DNA of 64,000 nucleotides from an uncultured Bacteroidota bacterium (GTDB taxonomy: Bacteria; Bacteroidota; Bacteroidia; 2-12-FULL-35-15), in assembly GCA_903847205.1 (NCBI GenBank), contig CAINDA010000006.1:53443-117442 (forward strand). Reading direction: 5' to 3'. The notes under the pieces are model-generated. The model was not told the DNA's origin. It saw only the letters and a program-made list of their open reading frames with translations, and ran no database searches. Shown piece by piece: positions 7,799 through 16,975 of this stretch (within the stretch, counting starts at the first letter, position 1; every line of letters begins with the position of its first letter). Both the position numbers and the translations under genes were made by a program.

Positions 7799-8770
7799 AT
7801 GAAAAATAATCGTTGTTTATATTGTTATCAACCATTACAAGTAGATGAAATAGATTTTCATCAGAAATGTTGCAAAACATTTTTTGGTACACCCAATCAA
7901 CCTGAATTATACTTAGATAAGGACAATTTGAATAAACTTGCAGAAGAAATTATAACCCGCAGTGTAGCCATTACAGGAGTACAACCAAAGCTATCACTAA
8001 CAATTGAAAAAATTTCTGGTAATGATAAAAGATCTCGAATGACTATTGTAGGATTATGGGGTAATTTTATTTTAAAACCCCAATCAACTCAGCATCCCTT
8101 TTTACCTGAAAATGAAGATTTAACAATGCACCTTGCACAAATTTTCGGAATCAATACTGCCGACCATTCTCTGATGCGAACTACTTCAGGTGAATTAGCA
8201 TATATTGTTAAACGATTTGATAGAATGAATAAGGAGAAACTACAATGTGAAGATCTTTGTCAACTTTCGGAAATGTTAACAGAAGCAAAATATAGGGGGT
8301 CAATGGAAAAAACAGGGAAAATAATAAAACAAAATGTTGCAAATCCGATTCTTGATGCGATATCTTTTTTTGAAATTGCCTTACTTTCATTTATTACCGG
8401 AAATGCAGATATGCATTTAAAAAATTTCTCGATTCTAAAAGATGAAAAGAATCGTTACAATCTATCACCTGCTTATGATTTGGTAAATACAAAATTAGCT
8501 GTACCCGAAGACAAAGAAGAAATGGCTTTAACTATAAATGCTCGTAAGAATAAGATTACTATAAATGATTTTAATGCGTTAGCGACTAGTTTAGGTCTTA
8601 ATGAACAACAAACAAAAAACAGTTACAATAAATTTAATTTTCATTTTATTCCAATGCTTCAATTAATTGATCTCAGTTTCTTACCAGAAGAATTAAAAGA
8701 AAATTATAAAAATATATTCTTAGATAGAACCGAAAGACTCTTTCCTTCAATAGTACCAAAAAGGTCTTAA
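7799..8770 (+). CDS. hipT: HipT-like serine/threonine kinase toxin
   Basis: A 323-residue HipA-family kinase lacking the N-subdomain. An N-terminal cysteine pair motif (RCLYCYQPL... FHQKCCKTFFG) precedes the core. The Gly-rich loop is SVAITGVQPKLSL, with Thr59 at the place where HipT of E. coli O127 has its SIS autophosphorylation motif. Catalytic elements follow: IVKRFDR, GNADMHLKNFSIL with the catalytic Asp, and SPAYDLVNT with the metal-binding Asp. All key residues are present, so the kinase is predicted active. HipA phosphorylates GltX and HipT TrpS in E. coli; the target here is unknown. Confidence 0.88.
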   Translation: MKNNRCLYCYQPLQVDEIDFHQKCCKTFFGTPNQPELYLDKDNLNKLAEEIITRSVAITGVQPKLSLTIEKISGNDKRSRMTIVGLWGNFILKPQSTQHPFLPENEDLTMHLAQIFGINTADHSLMRTTSGELAYIVKRFDRMNKEKLQCEDLCQLSEMLTEAKYRGSMEKTGKIIKQNVANPILDAISFFEIALLSFITGNADMHLKNFSILKDEKNRYNLSPAYDLVNTKLAVPEDKEEMALTINARKNKITINDFNALATSLGLNEQQTKNSYNKFNFHFIPMLQLIDLSFLPEELKENYKNIFLDRTERLFPSIVPKRS

Positions 8771-8807
8771 GGGAACTCTAATTAATTTACAACACATTTA
8801 ATTGCTC

Positions 8808-8894
8808 TAATGATCTGAAATATAACGCTTTAAACTCGATAGCACTTCAATATCCTTTAGTAGTTGGTTCGAAATTTTGTCCGTGAAGTCCACT
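8808..8894. repeat. 87-bp direct repeat, copy 2 (right of hipBST)
   Basis: Partner of 6642-6728 in the same orientation. On the minus strand it reads as the same C-terminal peptide ending LKRYISDH and a stop. A TAA codon lies directly upstream in frame, so only the tail of the gene is present. Confidence 0.75.
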
Positions 8895-8908
8895 TATTAA
8901 AAACCACA

Positions 8909-8946
8909 AAATCCCGTTATCATTGAGGTAGCGGGATTTCGTTTTT
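8909..8946 (+). terminator. Rho-independent terminator of hipBST
   Basis: The stem AAATCCCG / CGGGATTT with a 15-base loop is followed by CGTTTTT. It lies 138 bases after the hipT stop, just beyond the second direct repeat. Confidence 0.65.
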
Positions 8947-9047
8947 CAAATGGGGACGTAAGACTGGACGTGGAGGTAAAATCCTATTGCAACAGTACTT
9001 AAAATAGATAAAAATTAAATCTATTGAAATAAATTTCAAACAGATTC

Positions 9048-9848
9048 TTACAAATCATTTTTAAGTTCCGATTCAAAATCGTGAATCGGCTTTAGTGAAA
9101 CTTCATTTCCGCTTTCGCCATTAACAGAAAAATCGAAAGGGTCGTCGATATCCCTGATTAATAAAAACATATAGGATATTAAAAATGTAACGAGCAGGGT
9201 GAAGAAAAGCGAGGAGTAAAATGGATCTATTTTTATAATAAGAAGACCAGCTATAATCAGGAACCTCATTGTTTCTACAATTGCATAGGCCGAACCTATA
9301 AAGCTGGTATCCCTTATGGTATCAATCCTTAAAAGCATTTTACGCAGGCTGTTCTGCTCATTCTTCAATTTAGAAATATATCCGGGCTGAACTCCTTCCT
9401 TATCCATATCGATAAAGAACTCATTCATACTGCTGATTTTTTTTAACATCACCCTGGTTCTTTCTTTTTTGTAAAACCAATCGAGCAGTGAAGTGATTAA
9501 TGACTTTTGAAATTCGATAAATTTTAAGGCTGTCTGTGAGTTTTTAGCTTTAGAGATGGTATAAGCATCATCATAAAATGTTCTGAGGGATGCGGCAACG
9601 TCGCTTGGCAGCTTTTCACTTTCTTTATAATCGGACAGCACACCGCTGATCAAAAATCCTATCAGAAATATAGTGCCGCCAATTAAACTGGTGAAAAGTG
9701 CATTCAGCTCCATTACTTCAAATCCCAATATATGGGAAAGATATTTTAATACAGCTACTATTGCTACAATAGGCATTACCTTAATGGCAATAGCCCACTT
9801 CTGCCATCTTTTTATTGAAAAACAGGAAATCTTTTCTTTTGTATCCAT
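9048..9848 (-). CDS. Integral membrane protein, bestrophin-like topology, function unknown
   Basis: A 266-residue protein with two N-terminal hydrophobic segments (AIAIKVMPIVAIVAVLKYL and FTSLIGGTIFLIGFLISGVL), a long polar helical middle and two C-terminal hydrophobic segments (FLIIAGLLIIKI and LFFTLLVTFLISYMFLLI), ending in RDIDDPFDF. This topology and the 'R-D-D-P-F' tail resemble bestrophin-like or DUF4239-type channel proteins, but the similarity is by eye only. It is a single-gene unit between the hip island and the porin gene. Confidence 0.6.
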   Translation of the reverse strand: MDTKEKISCFSIKRWQKWAIAIKVMPIVAIVAVLKYLSHILGFEVMELNALFTSLIGGTIFLIGFLISGVLSDYKESEKLPSDVAASLRTFYDDAYTISKAKNSQTALKFIEFQKSLITSLLDWFYKKERTRVMLKKISSMNEFFIDMDKEGVQPGYISKLKNEQNSLRKMLLRIDTIRDTSFIGSAYAIVETMRFLIIAGLLIIKIDPFYSSLFFTLLVTFLISYMFLLIRDIDDPFDFSVNGESGNEVSLKPIHDFESELKNDL

Positions 9849-9889
9849 TAATTTAAGAATTAGGATTTAATGCAATCGCACTATTAAGC

Positions 9890-9987
9890 CGGTAGAACTA
9901 TCTGGCAAGCCGCTGCACAGTCTTCGACCAACTCAGACTGACCGCGGCGCGGTGTCATACTGTCTGGCGAACTATATGCGCTGGCGA
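9890..9987. other. GC-rich intergenic segment
   Basis: About 100 bases that are clearly richer in G+C than the surroundings, with short dyads such as ACCGCGGCGCGGT near 9937 and repeated CTGGCGA/CTGGCA words. It lies between two minus-strand genes. I see no ORF, terminator T-run or known RNA. It may be a fragment of an unrelated repeat. Confidence 0.35.
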
Positions 9988-11397
9988 TTAAAATTCAAAA
10001 TGAGCTCTTAATCCAAAAACATTCACAGGACCTCTGGCAGAGTTGTAAGCCGGGTTAACTATAAATTGATAGTCGGGTGATAAGGTCATGGATGAATAAT
10101 GAAAGTTGTATTGCAATTCCACTATGCCTTCCGCCGATATTCCATGCGGATAATTACCAAGTCCGTCGCCGATAATAAATCCATAGCCTCCTGCCTGAAG
10201 GTAGGCGGCATGGTCTTTTGAAATGCCATTGATGGCGACTCCTATTCGTATCATATCATTGGGTCTGTTAAATCTGGCTCCTGATAAAAATCCGCCGAAT
10301 GTTAAACTTTGATCTATTTCTGTGTACATCCATGATTCATATTTGCCATTATTCCAGGAAGCTCTGACAAAAACCATTTCATTTTTATGACCGAGTTTCA
10401 TTTCCCAGTTTACTACAAAACCTACTTTGCCGTAGTAAGGCCCTCCGGCTCCTCTAAGTTTGTCCATTGCAGGAGAAACAAGATGTGATGATGTATCGTG
10501 CAGCGACACTGGCGAACCTATTACATTTCTATTTGCTGCGCTGGTATCCGCAAGCAGGGACTGTGCGGCATCGGCATAAGAGGCGGATCTATTGTGATTG
10601 GTAAAAAAAGTAAATTTTAATGAGTTGCTGAAATCAGCTTTTAATGGAATTCTTAATTCATATATTTCGCCGTGTGCATTCATATAGTCCTGCGGTGTAG
10701 TTATAGGACCATCGGATACTTTGCCGTTCGACCATAATGAATTTACACCTGTGCAGAAACGGAATATATATTTTTTCTTAACTACTTTAATAGAAAGCGC
10801 AGATGTATATCCTCTTGTATCGGAAGGGTAATCCCATGCTCCTGCATCCATAAGCGACCAGTTGAGAAGGCTTCCCATAGGATCGTGGCTGGTAACATTT
10901 TGATCAAAGATATCACTCATGCTGAATTTCCCTGCTGTTATAATAATGCGTTCGGTCGGCACCATCATAGCTACTTTATTAGATTCATCGGGTCTGAGTT
11001 CCATTTCTTTAGTCAGGGGGATAGTCTGCCGGAGGAATAACCTTGCCATATATAATGTAGGCGCAGGTGAACCTACGCGGAAAGTGGTGCCGTTAGGGAA
11101 GCCTGCAACACCTGTTGCACCAGAAAATCCAGAACCGCCGGCAACTTCGGGATTCACACATACTTCAGTGAATTTGAATAATCTAAGGCCGAAATAAAGT
11201 GTTGAAATAGCTGAAAGGTCGTTCTCTGAAGCATTGTCAAGAGACTTGCCGCCAAGCGGAACACTTGATTTAAAAGCAGGGTGATATTGATCAACAAAGG
11301 TTGATTGAAAATGGAAGGAAACTCTTTTCAGCGAATCCTGTGAATAGCCGTTGATAAACGTTATTGATAGTGTAATCAGTAAAAATAGTTTCTTCAT
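9988..11397 (-). CDS. OprB-like carbohydrate porin
   Basis: A 469-residue outer-membrane beta-barrel with a signal peptide (LFLLITLSITFINGYSQ) and a C-terminal aromatic residue (LRAHFEF) as expected for barrel insertion. Regions such as 'RIIITAGKFSMSDIFDQNVTSHDPMGSLLNWSLMDAGAWDYPSDTRGYT' and the closing 'VELQYNFHYSSMTLSPDYQFIVNPAYNSARGPVNVFGLRAHFEF' are typical of OprB / carbohydrate-selective porins. Role: passive uptake of small solutes. No transport partner lies nearby. Confidence 0.8.
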   Translation of the reverse strand: MKKLFLLITLSITFINGYSQDSLKRVSFHFQSTFVDQYHPAFKSSVPLGGKSLDNASENDLSAISTLYFGLRLFKFTEVCVNPEVAGGSGFSGATGVAGFPNGTTFRVGSPAPTLYMARLFLRQTIPLTKEMELRPDESNKVAMMVPTERIIITAGKFSMSDIFDQNVTSHDPMGSLLNWSLMDAGAWDYPSDTRGYTSALSIKVVKKKYIFRFCTGVNSLWSNGKVSDGPITTPQDYMNAHGEIYELRIPLKADFSNSLKFTFFTNHNRSASYADAAQSLLADTSAANRNVIGSPVSLHDTSSHLVSPAMDKLRGAGGPYYGKVGFVVNWEMKLGHKNEMVFVRASWNNGKYESWMYTEIDQSLTFGGFLSGARFNRPNDMIRIGVAINGISKDHAAYLQAGGYGFIIGDGLGNYPHGISAEGIVELQYNFHYSSMTLSPDYQFIVNPAYNSARGPVNVFGLRAHFEF

Positions 11398-11982
11398 TTT
11401 CTATTTTATTGTTTTTGGTTTAGTATAATTATCAGGTATTTTAAATATCTCTATGATTGAGAGCGGTAAATTTGACTATAATTTTTTATACTTTTCTAAT
11501 ATATTTTAATGGGTTATTATTTTTTTTCTAACATTTTGAGGAAAAAGGAAGGAATAAGCGGACAGTATAAAAGAATGCTATATATATGCTGCGTTTCAAA
11601 TTGTTTATTTTCAAATGCTTTGAAATCAAATGTGCTTCTTCAGAGAACATCAACCTTTCCTAAGAGAACATCAAGGTTTCAGGAGAAGAACATGTGATTC
11701 TCTGAGAAGAATGACATCTGCCTTCACAAAAAGGTAAAAAATGCTTAAAAAACAGATTTTACAAATGCGTCCTGAAATATTCGGGACGCATTTATGTTTA
11801 TAAGATTATATTTGCTTCATGATAAAACAGAATAATATATGAGCATTCCGTCCGTGCAGAAATTTGCAATCTCTGCCAAAGAGCAAGGCATATATAATCC
11901 CGAACAATACAAAGCTTTGGATTACAAATCCAAACCAGCTGATGCAGTGCTGACCATTACATTCACACATAAAACAAACGAC
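11398..11982. other. Intergenic region of 585 bases without a supported gene
   Basis: It separates the minus-strand porin from a plus-strand lipoprotein. It contains the word GAGAACATCAA twice near 11641-11672 and the hairpin repeat at 11763-11793. The short open frames here lack signal or domain features. I see no RNA gene. Confidence 0.5.
11763..11793. repeat. AAATGCGTCC hairpin repeat, copy 1
   Basis: A 31-bp dyad (AAATGCGTCC ... GGGACGCATTT) whose near-identical partner is at 36385-36415. The arms pair with one mismatch, and AT-rich flanks make it a possible bidirectional terminator. It is an interspersed repeat in this genome. Confidence 0.65.
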
Positions 11983-12459
11983 ATGAAAAAAACATTTTCA
12001 ATTTTCACGCTTCTGATAATTTTTATGATGCCTGCATGCAGCGATCAAACGAACACTAAAGCAGGTACAAACAAAAATCCGGCGATTAAGGAACTAACAA
12101 AAGAAAAAAAAGAACTAAAAACTAGTATCGATGCTGCAATAGAAATCCTTACAACATCACAAGCGTACCTAAAAAAAACAAAAGGACTTTATGAAGCAGT
12201 AGTAAAAAATGGCGGTACATCTTTTGGCATTACTGTAGAAAGCAGTCCTAATCCAAAAATCGATGGTGCATTAAGTTATTCAAAAACATATGACTTTAGT
12301 CTTCACGAATCTTATTCAGACCGCATGCCTGTTATTGCCAACTATACATTCAATCCAGCAGACCAGCAGCTATATGAATATGATGCTGCTGAGGACAAAC
12401 AAAATCCAATTGACTTTGACAAAAACTTACTTTTAAAATTCAATAACCTCTGTAAATAA
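11983..12459 (+). CDS. Small lipoprotein of unknown function
   Basis: A 158-residue protein. MKKTFSIFTLLIIFMMPACS is a lipoprotein signal peptide with the lipobox Cys at ~20. A lysine-rich coiled-coil-like stretch (ELTKEKKELKTSIDAAIEIL) follows, then a globular tail containing 'YTFNPADQQLYEYDAAEDKQNPIDFD'. The frame is open upstream to 11839, but those 48 residues are not signal-peptide-like, so the internal ATG is chosen. I do not recognise the family. Confidence 0.7.
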   Translation: MKKTFSIFTLLIIFMMPACSDQTNTKAGTNKNPAIKELTKEKKELKTSIDAAIEILTTSQAYLKKTKGLYEAVVKNGGTSFGITVESSPNPKIDGALSYSKTYDFSLHESYSDRMPVIANYTFNPADQQLYEYDAAEDKQNPIDFDKNLLLKFNNLCK

Positions 12460-12611
12460 AAAGAAGACAATGAATGTAAAACCATTAAATTTCAAACAAT
12501 GCAGGAGTTTGGAGCAGTTAAAAGCAGTATGAATTGAAACACCGCCTAAGCTGGAATTGCTTAATCTTGTATGCTCATCTATAAATATTATGAACTCTTA
12601 AATTTTTAAAC

Positions 12612-13019
12612 ATGAAAAATAAAATCGGGACAAAAGAAAAACCAATGCTTTTAAAAACACCGCCATTGTCATCAGAATACACAATGCACGCTGACGAAAA
12701 AGACGGCAAAGAGGTTTTAGTATGCACTGTTGGTAAAACAGTATTGCTTTATGATATGCGCTGCCTTAATGATTTACATGCTATGCTTAAAAAACACGGA
12801 GACTGGATGGAACTGGGCAGTGCTGATGAACAAAAACCTGCGAAGGAAGGCACGGTTGAAGCCTGGGGCCGCTCCGAAAAAAATCCGATTGGCGGCTGGT
12901 ACGGTCTTAAAAAAGGACTTCGCGGCCGTTTCGGAATGTACATTCCGCCTTTGATGGAAAAACTCGGACTTGCTGAAGTAACACATGATCCCAAAGGAAA
13001 TAAAATGAGAGCGAAGTGA
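12612..13019 (+). CDS. Conserved hypothetical protein (DUF6855-like)
   Basis: A 135-residue soluble protein with a very regular C-terminal region: 'DWMELGSADEQKPAKEGTVEAWGRSEKNPIGGWYGLKKGLRGRFGMYIPPLMEKLGLAEV'. I associate this with a widespread family of unknown function (probably DUF6855), often found near small cytosolic enzymes. No signal peptide or metal-site motif is seen. It is likely co-transcribed with the NTF2-like gene 47 bases downstream. Confidence 0.7.
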   Translation: MKNKIGTKEKPMLLKTPPLSSEYTMHADEKDGKEVLVCTVGKTVLLYDMRCLNDLHAMLKKHGDWMELGSADEQKPAKEGTVEAWGRSEKNPIGGWYGLKKGLRGRFGMYIPPLMEKLGLAEVTHDPKGNKMRAK

Positions 13020-13066
13020 TTTAACATATAGACAAATAATTAAAGATGTAAAGGTTATACTGTAAA

Positions 13067-13468
13067 ATGAAAGCCATAGAAATGAAAACAGAATTACAAT
13101 CATTTGCTGATAAATGGCTTGCTGCGTGGACAGGGAACAATCCTGCTCTTCTTTTAGATTTCTATACGGCTGATGCATTCTATCTTGATCCTGCAAACCC
13201 GAAGGGCTTAAAAGGCCATGAACAGCTCTTAATGTATTTCGAAAAACTGCTGAAAAGAAATCCGAATTGGAAATGGACAGCAGCAGAACTATTCCCGACA
13301 GAAAAAGGTTTTACACTTAAATGGAAAGCTGAAATTCCCATTGTCGAAGAAACTTTAATTATGAACGGATTAGATATTGTAGAAATAACAAATGAAAAAA
13401 TATCAAGGAATGAAGTTTATTTCGACCGTTATGATTGGATAATGAAACTGACAAATAAACATCAATAA
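13067..13468 (+). CDS. NTF2/SnoaL-like family protein
   Basis: A 133-residue single-domain protein with the alpha-plus-beta NTF2-like pattern: 'FADKWLAAWTGNNPALLLDFYTADAFYLDPANPKGLKGHEQLLMYFEKLL' and a closing 'NEVYFDRYDWIMKL'. Such proteins are small ligand-binding folds or isomerases; the substrate cannot be predicted. An alternative start (MKTELQ) lies five codons in. Confidence 0.75.
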   Translation: MKAIEMKTELQSFADKWLAAWTGNNPALLLDFYTADAFYLDPANPKGLKGHEQLLMYFEKLLKRNPNWKWTAAELFPTEKGFTLKWKAEIPIVEETLIMNGLDIVEITNEKISRNEVYFDRYDWIMKLTNKHQ

Positions 13469-13570
13469 CCTAAATGCACCTATTTTAAAAATCAGCTCAC
13501 TAATTTTCAAATTATCAAACCTGCCCGACTGAAAAGACATCAGTCATTCGGACGGGTCATCAAATTAACT

Positions 13571-15628
13571 TTATTTACTCAAAATCTTAAACTCCGTTCT
13601 CCGGTTCAGCTGACGGCCCTCATCAGTATCATTGCTTGCAATAGGCTGTTCTTTGCCGTAGCCGACAAATGTCAATCGCTCCGCTTTAATGTTTGCTTTC
13701 ACTAAATAATCAACAACTGATTTTGCCCTGCTCTCTGATAATTTCAGGTTAAATTCTGCAGAGCTTTTTGAATCGGTAAAACCCGATATTTCAATTTTTA
13801 ATGTAGGGATGTCATTTAACAATTTTGTTAAACGCTCTAATTCATTGGTAGATTCGGGGCGGAGAGTAGATTTACCAAAATCAAAGAAGATGTTTTTCAA
13901 AATAATTTTATTACCTACTGCTACGTTGCTCAATGCAACATCTTTCACTACTTCCTGAAAAGCAGCAGTCATAGGTATATCAAAGTTTTCGGAATGAAAC
14001 AGGTATGATTCTTTTTTAACCGCAATACCGTAATTTTTACCTGCAGGCAGCGAAACTAAATAATTACCCGTAGAGCTGTTAGAAGTAAAGCTTGCAATTA
14101 TTTCATTCCTAAAATTGTCAACAATTTCTATGGTTGCTTCTAAAGGCTGCTGTGTAAGAGCGTCAGTAATTTTACCTTTTAAAATGGTTAACTGAGCTTC
14201 TTTAATTGCAATCACCGGCGCAATCACAGTTTCTTTTACAGGAGCGGTAAGACTGGCAAGCAGGTTATCCTCATTATTTAAAATCATTGGTTTTTCAGGA
14301 CCTAAAAAAGTAATCATGTAAATATCTTTTTCGCCTAATCCTTTTTCACTTACCGAAGAATAATAGCCGTGTTTACCGCTAGCCGAAATTGCAAAAAACA
14401 CATCATCATCAGGCGTATTCACAGGATAGCCGAGGTTTTCCGGATTACTCCAAGTTTTTGTTTTATCATCAAACACCGATTTAAAAATATCATAGCCGCC
14501 CATTGTTTCCCTCCCTCTAGAACTGAAATACAAGGTTTTCCCATCAGGGTGGATAAACACGCCTTCTTCGTTATACTGTGTATTGATACTCGGCCCAAGG
14601 TTAACAGCCTTTCCCCATCTGCCTTTTTCATCTTTGGCAGAAACGTAAATATCTGAACCGCCCAAACCGCCTGGTTTATCAGATACAAAGTAAACCAGCT
14701 TGCCATCCGGCGAATAGCAGGCCGATGACTCGTGATAATCAGTATTAATGTTTTTATTCATTTTTTCGGGCTTGCTCCACACAGCACCTTTTAATTCTGA
14801 TTCAAATAAATCACCGTTATTTTTTCCGATATAAATTAATAATTTCTGACCGTCTGCTGATAAACCTGTTGTTGATTCATGGTCGTTTGTATTGATCGGC
14901 GGGCCCATGTTTACAGCCGGAGTCCATTTGCCGTCTTTTTTAGTTGACATATAAATGTCCTCAAAATAATCATTGATCGCGGGATCAACTCCTCCGCCGG
15001 TGGTATTGTCCCTTCTGGATGTGAACAGCATTACCGACTCATCTGCTGAAATTACTGTTCCGTAATCAGCGTACTTCGAATTTACTTCCGGTCCGGCATT
15101 ATCAATAAAAACGCGGACAGGTTTTTTCTCCAGATCCTTGCCAGTTAAACATTCTGCAATCTGTTTGTCGGCATCGTTTGAAAGGCTTAAGCTTTCAGCA
15201 TCTGTGCCGGTTAATGTTTTTTGAAACACCTTAAATTCTTCAATCGCTTTATCCCACTGCAAATCCAAATGATACGCTTTACCAAGCATATAATGTATTT
15301 GAGGGTCAACGGCCGGGTTAAGCTTTAAAGCTTTTTCAAGATATAAAATTGATCTTATTTTATTACTCGAATACAAACAGCATTTCCCAATTTTAAAATT
15401 AAGAAGCGCATTATCAGGGTTAAACTGATTTGCTGCAAAATAATGGTAAACAGCCAATTTGTAAAACATGGGGCCTTGAACAAATAGCTTGTCACCAGCG
15501 TCAAGCCTGCCTTTTGCCTCTCTGAATTTATCTTTATTGTTTGCAAAATTTTCTTTTACAAACTCAACGTTTTGTGAGTGGACAGTATTTGCAAGCACTA
15601 CAAGCAGCAGCAAAATTATTTTTTTCAT
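13571..15628 (-). CDS. OmpA-family protein with TPR, PD40 propeller and CRD (PorE-like architecture)
   Basis: A 685-residue exported protein with a signal peptide (MKKIILLLLVVLANTVHSQ). Domain order: TPR-like helices (~20-150), WD40-like PD40 blades (~160-440, repeated 'SADGQKLLIYIG', 'SPDGKLVYFVSDKPGGLGGSDIY', 'HPDGKTLYFSSRGRETMGGYDIF'), a carboxypeptidase-regulatory-like domain (~480-560), and an OmpA C-terminal peptidoglycan-binding domain (~575-685, 'ISGFTDSKSSAEFNLKLSESRAKSVVDYL', NRRTEF). This is the architecture of the T9SS component PorE, but PorE is a lipoprotein and no lipobox is seen here. Similar paralogues are common, so the T9SS role is inference. A TPR gene lies 77 bases upstream. 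Confidence 0.85.
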   Translation of the reverse strand: MKKIILLLLVVLANTVHSQNVEFVKENFANNKDKFREAKGRLDAGDKLFVQGPMFYKLAVYHYFAANQFNPDNALLNFKIGKCCLYSSNKIRSILYLEKALKLNPAVDPQIHYMLGKAYHLDLQWDKAIEEFKVFQKTLTGTDAESLSLSNDADKQIAECLTGKDLEKKPVRVFIDNAGPEVNSKYADYGTVISADESVMLFTSRRDNTTGGGVDPAINDYFEDIYMSTKKDGKWTPAVNMGPPINTNDHESTTGLSADGQKLLIYIGKNNGDLFESELKGAVWSKPEKMNKNINTDYHESSACYSPDGKLVYFVSDKPGGLGGSDIYVSAKDEKGRWGKAVNLGPSINTQYNEEGVFIHPDGKTLYFSSRGRETMGGYDIFKSVFDDKTKTWSNPENLGYPVNTPDDDVFFAISASGKHGYYSSVSEKGLGEKDIYMITFLGPEKPMILNNEDNLLASLTAPVKETVIAPVIAIKEAQLTILKGKITDALTQQPLEATIEIVDNFRNEIIASFTSNSSTGNYLVSLPAGKNYGIAVKKESYLFHSENFDIPMTAAFQEVVKDVALSNVAVGNKIILKNIFFDFGKSTLRPESTNELERLTKLLNDIPTLKIEISGFTDSKSSAEFNLKLSESRAKSVVDYLVKANIKAERLTFVGYGKEQPIASNDTDEGRQLNRRTEFKILSK

Positions 15629-15655
15629 ATTTAAAGTTTTATTATTTATTGATTC

Positions 15656-15704
15656 ATTGGTACATCAGCACATTGGTAAATCAGCACATCGGCACATCAG
15701 CACA
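15656..15704. repeat. Short tandem repeat of (C)ACATCAGCACATT units
   Basis: About four degenerate copies of a 9-18-base unit (ACATCAGCACATTGG, AAATCAGCACATCGG, ACATCAGCACATTA) fill the gap between two minus-strand genes. Confidence 0.6.
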
Positions 15705-16763
15705 TTAATTACAATCTCCCGTATAATTTTTAGCCGATTCAACACCAAGCTCAATCGCCTTTTTCCAATCAGAGCAGGCACCTGCGTTATCACGAAGCAT
15801 TTCTTTTGCGATGCCTCGGTTCAAATAAGAGTAACCGTAATTTGCATTCAGCTGAATAGCCTTTGTGCAGTCATCGGCAGAGCCTTTGTAATCTTTCAAT
15901 TTAAATTTTGCTGTTGCGCGGTTGTTGAAAGCAAAAGCATAATCCGATTTTAACTGAATTGCTTTTGTAAAATCCTCGAGCGCACCTTGGTAATCGCCCG
16001 CATCATACTTAGCGCTGCCACGATTGTTGTAGGCCACATAGTAGTTTTCTTTTTTGCTGATTGCTTCTGTATAATCACTTATTGCTCCTTTAAAATCATT
16101 TTTTTTTCGCTTTGCGCTTGCTCTGTTATTATATGTAAAACCCATAGCTGGATTGGCTTTCAATGCACTTGTGTAATCGGCAATTGCACCGTCAATATCT
16201 TCTAACTGGCGTTTGGCGCTTCCGCGATCGTTAAATGCGTAAGCATAATCAGGTTTAATCCTTATGGCTTGTGTGAAATCATCAACGGCGCCTTTGTAAT
16301 CTGCAGTTTCAAATTTTATTCCTCCTCTGTAATAATATGCCTGTGCGTGATCCGATTTCAATTCAATGGTTTTTGAATAGTCTGCCAATGCGCCTGTTTT
16401 ATTATCCAATGCGTATTTAGCCTGTCCTCTGCTGAAATAGCTGTCGGGATTCTGAAGCAGCGAAAGCGACTTGTCGAAGTCAGCAACAGCACCTTTGTAA
16501 TCCTTCATTTCAAATTTTGTACTTCCGCGATTGTAATAAGCTTTTTCAAAATCTGCTTTTACGCCGATTGCTTTATCAAAATCTGCTAAAGCATCTTTGA
16601 AATTTTTAGCGGCAAAATTCGCAATGCCGCTGTTATAGAATTTTTCGGCATCCTGCGATCCGTCATCCAAGATCTTAGCTTTAACAATGGTATCAGTCTG
16701 TGCATTAATGCTGTTTAAGGCAAATACACAAAACAATGCAAGTACTATTTTTTTCGTTTTCAT
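15705..16763 (-). CDS. Secreted tetratricopeptide-repeat protein
   Basis: A 352-residue protein with a signal peptide (IVLALFCVFALNSINAQ) and about eight consecutive 34-residue TPR units of the form 'YNNRGSAKYDAGDYQGALEDFTKAIQLKSDYAFAF'. The last unit carries Cys residues (GACSDWKKAIELGVESAKNYTGDC). It is probably a periplasmic scaffold. It precedes the PorE-like gene on the same strand and may be co-transcribed with it. Confidence 0.88.
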   Translation of the reverse strand: MKTKKIVLALFCVFALNSINAQTDTIVKAKILDDGSQDAEKFYNSGIANFAAKNFKDALADFDKAIGVKADFEKAYYNRGSTKFEMKDYKGAVADFDKSLSLLQNPDSYFSRGQAKYALDNKTGALADYSKTIELKSDHAQAYYYRGGIKFETADYKGAVDDFTQAIRIKPDYAYAFNDRGSAKRQLEDIDGAIADYTSALKANPAMGFTYNNRASAKRKKNDFKGAISDYTEAISKKENYYVAYNNRGSAKYDAGDYQGALEDFTKAIQLKSDYAFAFNNRATAKFKLKDYKGSADDCTKAIQLNANYGYSYLNRGIAKEMLRDNAGACSDWKKAIELGVESAKNYTGDCN

Positions 16764-16975
16764 GCAGCGTAGTTTTTTTTGATGTAATAAATGTAATAAG
16801 ATTTTTTATTACGGCGTATTTAATAAAATTTTAATGTTTCAATTATTAGTTTTTATGACTATTCATTAAAGCATTTTACTTCGTGAACTTTATCACAGCT
16901 TTAAAACAATGCTTGCTTTTCGGATATTTATATTATATATTCGCCATAGCAGTATCAACAAAAAAATAAAAAAAG

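Noticed and set aside
12749..13196. Minus-strand ORFs opposite the DUF6855-like and NTF2-like genes
   Set aside because: They are antisense shadows of well-supported plus-strand genes with recognisable families.
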